Source: Cryptomeria japonica
Lineage: Eukaryota > Streptophyta > Pinopsida > Cupressales > Cupressaceae
Reading direction: 5' to 3'
Length of the DNA stretch: 64,000 bases
Assembly: GCF_030272615.1 (NCBI RefSeq)
Contig: NC_081415.1
Coordinates: 266,888,425 to 266,952,424 of the forward strand
How positions within the stretch are numbered: position 1 is the stretch's first letter; each line of letters opens with the position of its first letter. The position numbers were made by a program, and so were the translations under genes. The notes beneath the pieces are model-generated. The model ran no database searches. It was not told the DNA's origin and saw only the letters and a program-made list of their open reading frames with translations. This document shows positions 25,701 through 36,230 of the stretch, piece after piece.

Positions 25701-27194
25701 GTAGATGCTTTGAGTCATAGGCGGCATGAAGTTTTGGTATTGTCCCTTGGAGTTGACTTGAGAGAGAGGATTCTCAGAGTTCTCCCTCAGGATACTTGGT
25801 ATCAGGATGTTAGAACCATGATAGAGTCCGAAAGGCCTTTAGAGGGAAGATATTCTGGATATAATCTTGACGCAGATGGACTTCTTCGTCACCATGGGCA
25901 GATCTATGTACCTTCTTTGGAGGGTCTTTGCATCTTGATCATGACTAAGGCGCATTGTGCACCTTATTCGGCACATCCAGGTGTCAAGAAGATGCACGCA
26001 GATCTTAGACAAATTTATCATTGGGAAGGCATGAAACGTGACATTGCTGATTTTGTGTCAAAGTGTTTAGAATGTCAGCGGGTGAAGGCAGAGCATCAGC
26101 ACCCGACAAGGCTTCTTCAGCCTAATTTGATACCAGATTGGAAATGGGATATCATTTCCATGGATTTCATTGTTGGGTTGCCTGTCTCTGCGCATCGGCA
26201 TGATGCCATCATGGTCATAGTTGATAGGTTGACTAAGATTGCTCATTTTGTTCCTATTTGAGCTTCCTATACAACAGCAATGGTGGCAGGAGTCTTCTTG
26301 GAAGAAGTAGTGAAACTGCATGGGGTTCCGAGGTGGATCATCTCTGATAGAGATCCTGTCTTTACCTCAGCTTTGTGGACCTCACTTCAGCATGCTTTGG
26401 GGACTCAGTTGAACTTTAGTTCAGCCTATCACCTAGAGACGGATGGTCAGACAGAGAGAGTGAATCAGGTTTTGGAGGACATGCTTCGCATGTATGTTAT
26501 GGACTAGCAGTCGCGTTGGGAGGATTATATCTACCTTGTAGAGTTTGCGTATAACAATGGATATCATAGCTCCATAGGCATGTCCCCCTTTCAGGAATTA
26601 TATGGTCATCCTTGTCGTACTCCCTTGAGTTGGGATCGGTTAGAGGATAGGGTGCTTATAGGTCCAGATATTCTTCGGGAGATGGAGCAACAGGTTGGGC
26701 GAATTTGAGAGCATTTGGTAGCTGCGCAGGATAGGCAGAAGAAGTATGCAGATGCTCATAGGATAGATCATCAATTTTCTGTTGGTGACCGTGTGTTTCT
26801 GAGAGTGCGTCCGCGGAAGAGTCCGATCTGTTATGGAAAGGGTTCTAAGTTGGTGCCTTGGTTTGTTGGCCCTTTTGAGATTCTTGAGAGGATAAGTCCT
26901 ATTTCTTACCGCCTTGCCTTGCCACCAAGTCTATTCCACATCCACGATGTCTTTCATGTTTCAGTTCTTTGACCTTATCACCCTGATGTGACACATGTTC
27001 TTGATTGGAACTCTTTGCAGGTCGAGGATGGGCAGCTTTCCATGCAACCCATGTGCATTCTTTAGCATCGGGATTTGATCCTCAGGAGTCGCACCATCGA
27101 CCAGGTAAGGGTCCTATGGGACCCAAATGATGAGACCTCAGCAACTTGGGAGGATACAGCGAAGATGAGAGAGTTATATTCATATTTGTTTTAG
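25701..27194 (+). pseudogene. G2 integrase with chromodomain-like tail, degenerate
   Basis: An intact HHCC zinc finger is present (HCAPYSAH, then CLEC at about 26070). The catalytic core begins SMDFIVGL near 26158; the second Asp is in SDRDPVF and the Glu in DGQTERVN. TGA at 26259, TAG at 26505 and a TGA near 26706 interrupt one continuous frame. After the GPFEILERI and HDVFHVS C-terminal blocks, the segment at about 27066-27191 resembles a chromodomain (RVLWDPND, SATWED, MRELYSYLF). The coding end runs into the purine tract, as in related elements. Confidence 0.9.
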
Positions 27195-27215
27195 GCTTCT
27201 AGGAGTAAGCCTAGT

Positions 27216-27229
27216 CTTGGGGGGGAGAA
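27216..27229 (+). other. G2 polypurine tract
   Basis: TTGGGGGGGAGAA immediately before the 3' LTR start TGTAGTAC. Confidence 0.9.
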
Positions 27230-28335
27230 TGTAGTACCCCTACTCGTTTGAACTCATATTTTGTTCTTGTTATTCTCAGTGGATACATTATCATCATTTG
27301 TTATTCAGAATTATATAACATTGTTCCATGTTTTATCTGATTATGAGATGTATGATTTATTTGCAGTATTTCTATACTTATGTTTTATGGCATTATATTG
27401 TTCATTGCTATGTACTAACACTTTACTTCATCTATGCACTGTGTGTTGTGTATCTATGAGTAAATGGGATGCAAGGGGATGATTTTCCTTCACTCATCTC
27501 GGTGAGATAGGGAACGTTGCAATTCTCCTTCATCGGTGTGTATGTTATAATTTCTATATATATATATGCATGTGTGGTCGGTGATGCAGGATGTTGCAGG
27601 TACAAGTACCGGGTAGGTACGAGGTATCGTCTCCACCTGGCTACACAGGTCTGAGCGTGCCTTATATTTTCTGATGGAAGTGAAGGAGATAGTAGTTGAC
27701 CCTATTTTTAGTCAATTACACTCGGGTGAGTGCCTTCAGTTAGTCATTCTATCAATTGGTTTGGTCTTCATATTTTATTGTTTGATCTTTATAAAAGTCA
27801 CATGATGCTTGCTCAATTTGCGTGTCTAGTGTTCCCAATTATTGTATGTCATTGGTAATTGCTACATTTATTACGTCTATAAGAGTCAAGTGATCTAGTG
27901 ACTTAACGTTTGCAAAAGATGAGTTAATATCTTGGTATGAGTTGATATGAATTTTATCAGCTTGTTAGCTCGATAGTTGCAATTCGATCGTTTGAATATA
28001 TGTAAGGACATTATATACACGGAGGGCAATAGTCACTTATAAGTAGTTATTGGAGTTAAGATAAGGTGATTGTATTATTAGTAGTTGATATCGCTCATCG
28101 GATTATTGTGTTTTTGGATTATGCATGTATATAGTTAGAATTATAAATATATTATATATATTTAAACGTAAATTGCTATGAAGATTAATGTTTAAATATT
28201 GTAATGGAAGTTATTAATTAATTATCAAAATATAATAATGAAATTAAAATAAAACACGTAAAGCAAAATAAAACAAATGTTATTTTAAAAGGTGGTGGCG
28301 GGGTTTATATGGTAAAACAACATATAATATTAAGT

Positions 28336-28359
28336 GTGGTCGATAGTAATATCGACCAC
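28336..28359 (+). promoter_or_regulatory. Hairpin in G2 U3 (3' copy)
   Basis: The same perfect 10-bp stem GTGGTCGATA, loop GTAA, TATCGACCAC as in the 5' LTR. The companion 7-bp hairpin just downstream has one changed base in its left arm. Confidence 0.6.
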
Positions 28360-28890
28360 CCCCCTTAATAAAGGGAGGGGTCGGTATTACCACTGACCAC
28401 CCTCCTCCCTCATAGCCGCACGTTATCTCTCCTCCTTTGGTCGTGCCAACGCAGCAAATAAAGACACCCCTCCCCTCTCACTATTCAAAACGTTAAACTA
28501 CCACTCCTCCTTCATGATGCAACTAAACTCCAAGTTGGTCAATGCGGTGGAGGCATAGTAATACAAATTTGTAAACAAACCAACTCTGCATGGCGATAAT
28601 GGCAACTATGTAGGAAGGGACATCGAGTGGTAAGTTTAATGCGAGGCATACGTGACATAGGAGTAAGTCGACTTGGTAGCGAAGACTATTATTTTGCTCA
28701 TAACAAACACTTACGTGTTTGATAGTTTGCTTATAACTTGCTATTCCTTCCCTCCTTTGTATCATTCTACCACAATTTTTGGGCGCATAATTGTAGAGTG
28801 AAGATGTAACTGAAAGAAGTTCATTAAAAGACTCCTCATCAACTCCATAACCGAGCCTTAGATGTAGGAGAGGTCATGTGTAAATTATAG

Positions 28891-28899
28891 TATAAATAG
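28891..28899 (+). promoter_or_regulatory. Putative TATA box of G2 3' LTR
   Basis: TATAAATAG, identical to the 5' copy. Firing here would read out the intact H3-like ORF and then the flanking tandem array. Confidence 0.6.
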
Positions 28900-29495
28900 A
28901 GGTGGGGAGTAAGGAAATGGGAAGTGAATTTCATTTTTGCATCGAAGGGAGGACGGGGAACTAGAGAGGAGAGAATTGGAATGGAAGAGGAAGGTAGAGT
29001 AGAATAGATAGATAGAGAGAGTATTTTAGGTGGCATTATAGTGAGATAGTGGAAATATTTTAGGAAGAAGCAAAGAGAGAGTTATTTTCTTTTGGGAGAG
29101 TATTGGTGTCTATCAGAGATAAGGTTCACAAGGCACGCTATCGTTCGACAGAAGGACATAGAGATCTTGCATACAGGATAACACCGCATAAGGTCAGGAA
29201 TATATTTAGTTTCAAAACATTATTATTATGAGCCTTAGTGATAAGTAATGTTTATGGTTTAGATTATTTTTTCGGTAAAAGTATTAAATTATTGTTTTGA
29301 TTAGTTCATGAAAAATAATAGAATATTAAGTGTATTTCTATTATAGCTATAGCTATGGAAATTCTGTACATATTGCACACCCAATTATTTTATAAAAGGA
29401 ATTATGTTTGCGTCCAAGCCTAGTTTTTAAGATTCTTTAGATGTTTCTCTAGGAGAGTCTGGGAAGTAATGGCTTACTGTTGATATGTTATAGAG

Positions 29496-29891
29496 ATGGT
29501 ACGTGTCAAACAGACAGCTTGCAAATCCATAGCAGGATATACTCATTACTTGAAAGTCAAGAAAGATTCTCTAACACCTATCAAGCCTGTTGTGGATGAC
29601 AACCCTACTGAAGAGAACCTAGCTCCTGAAGAGAGCAAAGAGATAGAAAAAGGTCCTACTCAGAGTCTAACTAAAGAAGTTACTGTTGAAAAAGGAAAAG
29701 AACCCAAGCTAGAGTGCTCGCCAGAAAAGCCGATAGTTATAAGTTCTGACTTGTCGGAGGGGTATACCCCCTTAAGTGATAATGAGTCTATGGGGTGCTT
29801 TCCCCTGAGTGAAAGAAAATCTGAAGGATATACTCCTTTAGATCATGTAGAGTTTGATGAGTGCACTTCTCCATTTTTTCCGGAAGAATGA
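29496..29891 (+). CDS. H3-tail-like LTR ORF, open copy (131 residues)
   Basis: This 131-codon ORF begins MVRVKQTACKSIAG. Numbered without the Met it matches the histone H3 tail at R2, K4, Q5, T6, A7, K9, S10 and G13; H3 R8 is Cys here but Arg in the other LTR. No H3 fold follows. The rest is Lys/Glu-rich and then acidic, with three spaced repeats built on S-E-G-Y-T-P-L (about residues 89, 103 and 112), the middle one diverged. No signal peptide or membrane segment. It lies downstream of the LTR TATA box, so it could be expressed from a read-out transcript. The function is unknown; histone mimicry, captured H3 coding sequence or coincidence are the options. Confidence 0.6.
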   Translation: MVRVKQTACKSIAGYTHYLKVKKDSLTPIKPVVDDNPTEENLAPEESKEIEKGPTQSLTKEVTVEKGKEPKLECSPEKPIVISSDLSEGYTPLSDNESMGCFPLSERKSEGYTPLDHVEFDECTSPFFPEE

Positions 29892-31460
29892 TGTAACACT
29901 CTAGTGTCAAAATAAAATAAAATAAATAAAGACATTATTCTATTGAGAAATGTATTATGTCTTCTTGTAAGACTTCTTTGATGAAATAAATATATCTATT
30001 TTGATCTTAGTCTATGTTATAAGTGGAAATTATTGAGGTTGCGTACCTATAGTAGTTAACAAGAGTAATTGAACTCTTAAACATGTTAATAAGTGTTAAA
30101 TTCTATGTTATACCGACCAAATTGTTCTTCGTGTCTTGGCAATGTACATTCATACTGCAAGTTAATTGTGTGATAGGTGTTGGTACGTAAGATTGCCTTT
30201 TTTATATGGTGGTTGCAGCTAAGTACATTGAGTCATGTTGTCAGTATGTCTTGTGTACTATGTTTTGGCCAGATATTTAGATGTATAACCTTAAGGAAAT
30301 GAGCCACTGTGAGTTGTTCATAATGGTCAACCTTAGGTTAGTAATTATGTATCTTTCATCCGAGGTATGTCAGAATTGGGTATGGCTGTCTGTGTCACCA
30401 TAGAGTTTCATAGATAGAACTATCCTGTAGTGTCCTAAGAGAGAGAGTGGCTTTCGAGTGGGGGTCGTGCCCGAAATGGTGACAGGATAACTCGTTGGAA
30501 GTTGGTTAAGAAAGTGAAAATCTAATAAATGATTAGGGAAGGGGTAGAATAAAAGTTAAATAAATTAATGTGCCTCGCACATAGGTGAGTGCTAGTACAG
30601 GGCTCATAATGTAGTGAGAAGGCCTAGAATGGCAAACTTACCACCTTTTCTTCGTGAGAGGATTGGTAAGGTCCGCATGAGTCTTAGTTGGAATTGGAGG
30701 TTCAGGAGAGGTTACCAGGATAACCCAGGATGGGGGCCGGGACCTATGGAGGCTGTACCATGGTATCCACCATAAGACATGCGATGACACTTTCTCCTTA
30801 GAGTCACTAGTGTTTTGTGAGTTGGGTCACATGATTGTGAGTGGAGTCTTGTAGTCCTTTCGTTCTTGTTTTATTTTGCTTGCTTGAGGGTTATCTACTA
30901 TCTCCAGCACAGTGGGGTGGTTCCTTTTCATAATCACATGGTCGGGTGGTAGTGTCACTTCCCATCAGATGTACTAGAATGTATCTCCAGGAGAGGAAGG
31001 ACTTCGCTGATGTTCTTGGTTCGTGGTTCATGTACCAGCTCTTGTTCGTAACCATTATTCAATTGAAAACTAGAGGTCTTGAAAAGAAACTTTATGTAAC
31101 TTTCATTTTGTAACATTTTAGCTCATGATGTAATTTTTTTGAAAACATGTATCTTTGAATATTGTAAGAAAAGAAACATTGTAATGTATGCTATTTCAAT
31201 TACTTAATTCTTTTGTATATATTATATGATTGCTTTGAAGTATTTTGAATATTTTCATTGTGGAAATTTTATCTTAAATATTTAATTTACGAAGTAATAT
31301 TCGTTGGTAACCCTTAGGAAATTCAGGTGTTAGACTTCCGTTGTGTTATTAGATGTGCTAAGGTTTAATTCATGCACTTAATTAAAAAAAAAAAAATTAT
31401 TTCACCCTTAGTTGCATAGACTATGATGTTTTCCTTTAGGGTTCCTGACGGGGCATTACA

Positions 31461-31465
31461 CTAAC
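31461..31465. other. G2 right target-site duplication CTAAC
   Basis: CTAAC directly after GGGGCATTACA, matching 18028-18032. Confidence 0.93.
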
Positions 31466-31867
31466 AAAAATTGAATAAAGTCATAATAAAATATAGGTTT
31501 TCATATTTAAAAGGCATAATAAAATGTTGACTTCACAATAAGATCAACTATCATATTTAGGTGCCAAAAAACTATGAAACCGAAGCAAAACAAATATTCC
31601 ACTAATCAATAGAGAGACAAGTAAATATTAAAAATTTTGTTTAGATTCAATTTTATGGCTATGTAAATCCACATTTATTATTTATATACAATCAAAATTT
31701 TAATAAGACTAATATAATATACATAAAATTTTAAATAGACTATCAAATATTTATTGTATTAAAGATATAGTATCAATAATTATATTTTTACAAACTTTTA
31801 CATGTAACCTACTCTCTTACTACAATCCCAAGTTCCAAGATAAAATAGACTAACAAAATTGTGACTT
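31466..31867. repeat. AT-rich tandem array, right half
   Basis: It continues the array split by G2: the TTTAGATTCAATTT and ACATTTATTATTTATATACAA block recurs at about 31638. The final GACTAACAAAATTGTGACTTTATG resembles 17118-17145. No coding content. Confidence 0.75.
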
Positions 31868-32115
31868 TATGTGTGTGTACATATATACATATATGTATAA
31901 AAGCCTATATATACATATGTACATATACATATACATATACATACATATGCATACATATACATATATACATATATATGTATATGTAAATGCACATGTACAT
32001 GTATATGTATATGTATATGTACATGTATATATGTATTTGTGTATGTATGTATATATACATATACATACATATGCATATACATATACATATACATATGTAT
32101 ATGTATATATACATA

Positions 32116-32160
<45 letters not shown>

Positions 32161-32298
32161 GTACATGTATATACAGATATGTATATCTATGTACATATAT
32201 ATATATGTATGTATATCTATACATACATATATATATATGTATATCTATACATACATATATATATATATCTATACATACATATATATATATATATATCT

Positions 32299-32343
<45 letters not shown>

Positions 32344-32367
32344 CACACACACATACATATATATATA
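31868..32367. repeat. TACATA/ATGTAT/(TA)n compound microsatellite, 0.5 kb
   Basis: Alternating ACATAT and GTATAT words with embedded TA runs. All six frames give long Tyr/Ile/Met/His/Val-only ORFs, which are artefacts. It abuts the truncated end of element A. Confidence 0.97.
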
Positions 32368-33204
32368 ACACTAACCTTGAGAGGAGGGTAACGCAAAAAT
32401 TTTTATAGATTATCACAACAGTTACATAAAACAAAAATAGATATAATAACCTTCAAACCATAACACAGTAATTTACATGGGGAAAACCCTTTCGGGAGAA
32501 AAACCCCACACTCCAAAAGCCACCCAATATATTATCCAACAATAAAAATAGATTACAATATACTTGCAGAGAAAGCTCTTCGCGGGAGTACCACTAATCA
32601 AAGATTCAAAGGTAACTCAATAGCCATATGACTTTCACACAACCCCTATCTCACAAACCTCATATATAGGAGATACAATACAAGAAACCATGAAACAACA
32701 TTACAAAACAATGGGATAAAACCACCCAATAAGGTGTAGCCGACCTTATCTCCCTTCTAGATGCCCTATGACGTGTCTCTCCCTTTTTACAACTCATTTA
32801 TGTGTCTGATGTATTTTATATTTCCTATTTCAGGAGTACAAACTTCCGAAGGCCATAACTTGTGGCCCATGTGTCTGATTGACAAACCATTTGAAGCATC
32901 AGAAAGCTCACAAAGTGCTCTATTGCTTCATAAATGGCTATGCCATTTATGCCCACTTTTCAGGGTGTTTTAGGGTCTCTAAAGTTGTCAAAATGAAATT
33001 TAAACCTTTCATTGGACCCTTCCAAAATGAAAAATTTAATATCTTTAAAACTAGTTGTGATCTTGTGATGTAACTTTACCAGAATGCTTATCTAGCCAAC
33101 CAGAAGCTTCGGAGAGAATTTCACACCATTTTGTGCTCAAATGAAAACTTACTATAAATAGTAACCTCATGTAAATGCAAGGTTGAGACACCATTTTCCC
33201 AACA
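32368..33204 (-). repeat. A 3' LTR
   Basis: Matches 60795-61635 along its length. On the minus strand it begins TGTTGGGAAAATGG next to a purine tract. The far end lacks the last 30 or so bases present in the other LTR (TGTAAGGAAGTCAAG and on), replaced by TA repeat. It contains the CCCTTTCGGG mini-hairpin common to this LTR group. Confidence 0.9.
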
Positions 33205-33259
33205 AATCTCTCACTTATCGAGCACCTTGCAAGAGCAAAGGGAGCATCAACACAATAAA

Positions 33260-33904
33260 TCAATTTCTAGGGGCCATGAGGCCCATAGACTCTGAACACC
33301 ATATGAACTTCTCTGTGATCACATCCTTAGTTAAAGCATTTGCAACATTCATCAAAGTTTCTAACTTAACCAGCTTCACCCTATCATCTTCGACCATATC
33401 TCTGACAAAATGATACTGAACATCAATGTGCTTGGTTCGGGCATGAAATGTCAGGTTCTTAGCTAGGCAGATTGCACTCTAACTGTCACAATAAATTGTC
33501 ATGGCTCCTTGTTTTATTCAAATGTTTGAGCACAGTCTCTTAAGCCAAATGACCTCTTTACAAGCATGAGTAGCTACCATATACTCTACTTCAGTAGTGG
33601 ACAAAGCAACCACATCTTGTCGCCTACTCATTCAACTAATTGCACCACCAAATAAAGTAAACACATAAACAATGCTCTATCTTCTGCTATCAATATCACC
33701 TGCCCAGTCTAAATCCACATAACCATGAATATCAAGGGAAATCATGTCTCCAACTGAATTACCATGATAACACAAAGAATACTTTAAGGTACCCTTCAAA
33801 TATCTGAAGACTCTTTTGATTGCATCCCAATGAACTCTACCAGGATTAGACATATATCTGGACAAAACTCCCACTTCTTGGGCAATGTCTGGTCTAGTAC
33901 AGGC
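33260..33904 (-). pseudogene. A RNase H, C-terminal part, degenerate
   Basis: Reads CTRPDIAQEVGVLSRYMSNP, then DWAGDIDSRR, ALSTTEVEY, and KHIDVQYHFVRD with ALTKDV near the end, the standard copia RT/RNase H C-terminus. Several TAG/TAA stops interrupt it (for example after DSRR). It is the continuation of the RT at 38886-39840; element C sits between them inside the codons for the YAMC/CTRPD stretch. Purine-rich AGTGAGAGATT follows before the LTR. Confidence 0.9.
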
Positions 33905-33909
33905 CATAG
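33905..33909. other. C left target-site duplication CATAG
   Basis: CATAG adjoins the LTR start TGTTAAGG and matches 38886-38890. Confidence 0.93.
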
Positions 33910-34372
33910 TGTTAAGGTTTCAAGCAGATCCAAAACAAATGTGAACTAACAATTATATGCAAATTTAAATACAAAAGATAAAGAAATAAAACAAGACACA
34001 GATAACACAGAGATTTAACATGGTTCACCCAGAATGGGTTACGTCCACCATACACAGTCGTCCAATCTTTCTTATTATCTAGCAAAAATAGTGCATCAAC
34101 CTTATAATGCCTTAAGCATCCCGACTGCTTATAACATGCATTTTTAGGGAAACAAACAAAGTCGGCCTTTTTAGGGTTTTATTACAATGTTGGTTTTCAT
34201 CAACGAAAAATGACAAAAAGAAATTTCTCGGGGGCTCTCGCCCTAGAACCCCCACTTTTCTCAGGGGTTGCCACCCCCGAACCCCTACCTGGGGCCCAAC
34301 CCGGCCCCAGACCTTGGTGAGGATACGTGCTAAGTGTACAGTACTTTTCTGATCAGTCGCCACATTTTAACA
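33910..34372 (-). repeat. C 3' LTR (463 bp)
   Basis: Plus-strand ends TGTTAAGGTTTC and CACATTTTAACA. Contains AACATGGTTCACCC, AGAAT, GGGTTACGTCCACC, a short hairpin module that recurs in many plant copia LTRs. Purine tract GGGAGAT adjoins it at 34373-34386 (minus strand). Confidence 0.93.
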
Positions 34373-34499
34373 ATCTCCCACTTGGAGACTAATACTACAC
34401 GACACCACTGTACATGCAACATCTGCTGGATAAAACACTAGGACTCGACTGGTATAAATTCCACAATTATCAATCAAGAAGACCAACAAAAAATGATGA

Positions 34500-36230
34500 A
34501 GAAATCAGCTTCTCCTATGGAATTGCCTTCGTGAACATATCGACAGGATTCTCACTTGTGTGAATCTTCTCAAGCCGTAACTAACCCTCCTCCAAAACAG
34601 TCCGGATGAAGTGGTACCTGAGCTGAATGTGCTTTGTCCTTGAATGAAAAGCAGAGTTCTTCGCAAGATGAATGGCACACTGGCTATCAGTATACAATGG
34701 GCTATCCTCTTGTGTCTGACCCAATTCCTCCAGAAAACATTGCAACCAAATCATCTCCTTGCTGGCTTCTGTAGCAGCAACATACTCAGCTTCAATGGTT
34801 GAAAGTGCAACAACCTTTTGTAGCCTAGAAATCCAACTGACTGCAGTTCCCCCTATAGTAAAAAAATACCCTGTAGTACTCCTCCATGAATCAATATCAC
34901 TCGCTAGATCAAAGTAAACAAATCCACTCAGAGCAGCATTAGATCCTTTGAAACATAATGTCTTCGTAGTAGTTCCTTTCAAATATCGAAGAATCCATTT
35001 CACAGCATTCCAATGTTCCATACCCAGATTACTCATAAACCTGCTCACAACTCCCACTGCATGTGCAATATCTGGCCTTGTGCATACCATTGCATACATT
35101 AGACTGCCAACAGCTGATGAATATGGGATGTCAGACATTTTATTAACCTCTTCCTGTGCCTTTGGGCAAATCTCCTTAGTCAATTTGAAATGACTAGCCA
35201 AAGGTGTACTAATTGCTTTTGCATCCTGCATGTTAAATCTTTTCCAAACCTTCTTTATATACTCACTTTGGGACAAATTCAAGGTTCTATTTTTCCTATC
35301 CCGTGTAATCCTCATACCGAGAATTTGCTTAACTGCACCCAAATCCTTCATAGCAAATGACCTGGCTAATTTTTGTTTAAGATCATTTATATGTTGCATG
35401 TTAGACCCAGCAACAAGCATGTCATCAACATAAAGCAACAGGATAATATAACTGCCATTATCAAATCTCTTAAAATATACACAATGATCAAAATGACATC
35501 TATGATAACCGTGTTTAGCCTTGAAACTATCAAATTTTAAATACCATTGTCGGGGTGCTTGCTTTAGGCCATACAGACTTTTCTTCAACCTGCACACCAA
35601 GTTCTCCTTACCTTTGACCTCATATCCCTGTGGTTGCAACATGTAAATTTCCTCCTCCAAATCTCCATGGAGAAAAGCTGTTTTGACATCTAATTGTTCA
35701 AGATGTAAATCATCCGCAACCACAAGACTAAGTACAGTTCTAATTGAAGTCATTTTTACAACTGGAGAAAATATTTCATCATAATCTATACCCTTTTTCT
35801 GTGCAAAACCTTTTACCACAAGTCTGGCCTTATATCTTTTCTAACCTCCTTCCTCCTCCTTCAGCTGATAAACCCATTTATTAGGCAAGGCTCTTTTTTC
35901 TGTAGGTAAAGGGACTAAGTCCCAAGTCTTATTTTTCATCAAGGAGTCCATCTCCTCTTTCATGCCTAGCTCCCACTGCTGTTTGGCATCTACCTACATT
36001 GCTTCTTCATATTCTTCTAGTTCACCATAATCCATTAATAAAATAGAATACAAAGAAGGAGAAAATATTTTAGGGGGTCTACTTGTCCTCGTAGAACGTC
36101 TAACACTTGCAGGAGTTTGTGGGACAATCTGTTGTTGCAGAGCATCAGGTACCTGTGGCATTTCATTTTCAGGAATCTCATCCAACACCACATATTCTTG
36201 TTTGTCCTGTTCATGCTTCTTTTCCTGCAT
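34500..36230 (-). pseudogene. C reverse transcriptase and RNase H
   Basis: The largest open part (35819 to 34581) has 412 codons. It covers copia RT from GIDYDEIFSPVVKM through KTAFLHGDLEEEIYM, SLYGLKQAPRQWY and the catalytic YVDD box, and RNase H from FDLASDIDSWRSTTGY through ALSTIEAEYVAATEA and LYTDSQ to HIQLRYHFIR. A TAG ends it at EEG; the usual LEKIHTSENPVDMFTK tail follows. Upstream (36230 to 35994) lies the integrase-RT linker with RRSTRTSRPPK. It would copy element RNA into cDNA. Gly-to-Asp/Ser-type changes are scattered, but the RT core motifs look intact. Confidence 0.92.

Larger units (their letters stand above)
18033..31460 (+). mobile_element. G2: complete Ty3/gypsy chromovirus, 13.4 kb
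   Basis: This is a full-length element: LTR, PBS, gag, protease, RT, RNase H, integrase, chromodomain-like tail, purine tract, LTR, bounded by the duplication CTAAC. It inserted into the AT-rich tandem array. By eye the LTRs differ at roughly 20 sites over their first 350 bases, so insertion is not recent. Both LTRs contain a TATA box and, about 600 bases downstream, an ORF starting like histone H3. Gag-pol has many stop codons and two frameshifts. Stops at CAG/CGA positions dominate, which fits decay under cytosine methylation. Confidence 0.96.
27230..31460 (+). repeat. G2 3' LTR, 4.2 kb
   Basis: It starts TGTAGTACCCC and ends GGGGCATTACA, followed by CTAAC. It lacks about 150 bases of AT-rich sequence present in the 5' copy and has a small extra piece near 27598. 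TATA box, hairpins and the H3-like ORF are all kept. No other conserved ORF was seen. Confidence 0.95.

Noticed and set aside
29496-29891. A genuine host histone H3 gene
   Set aside because: Only the first dozen or so residues resemble H3; the fold is missing and the ORF lies wholly inside an LTR.
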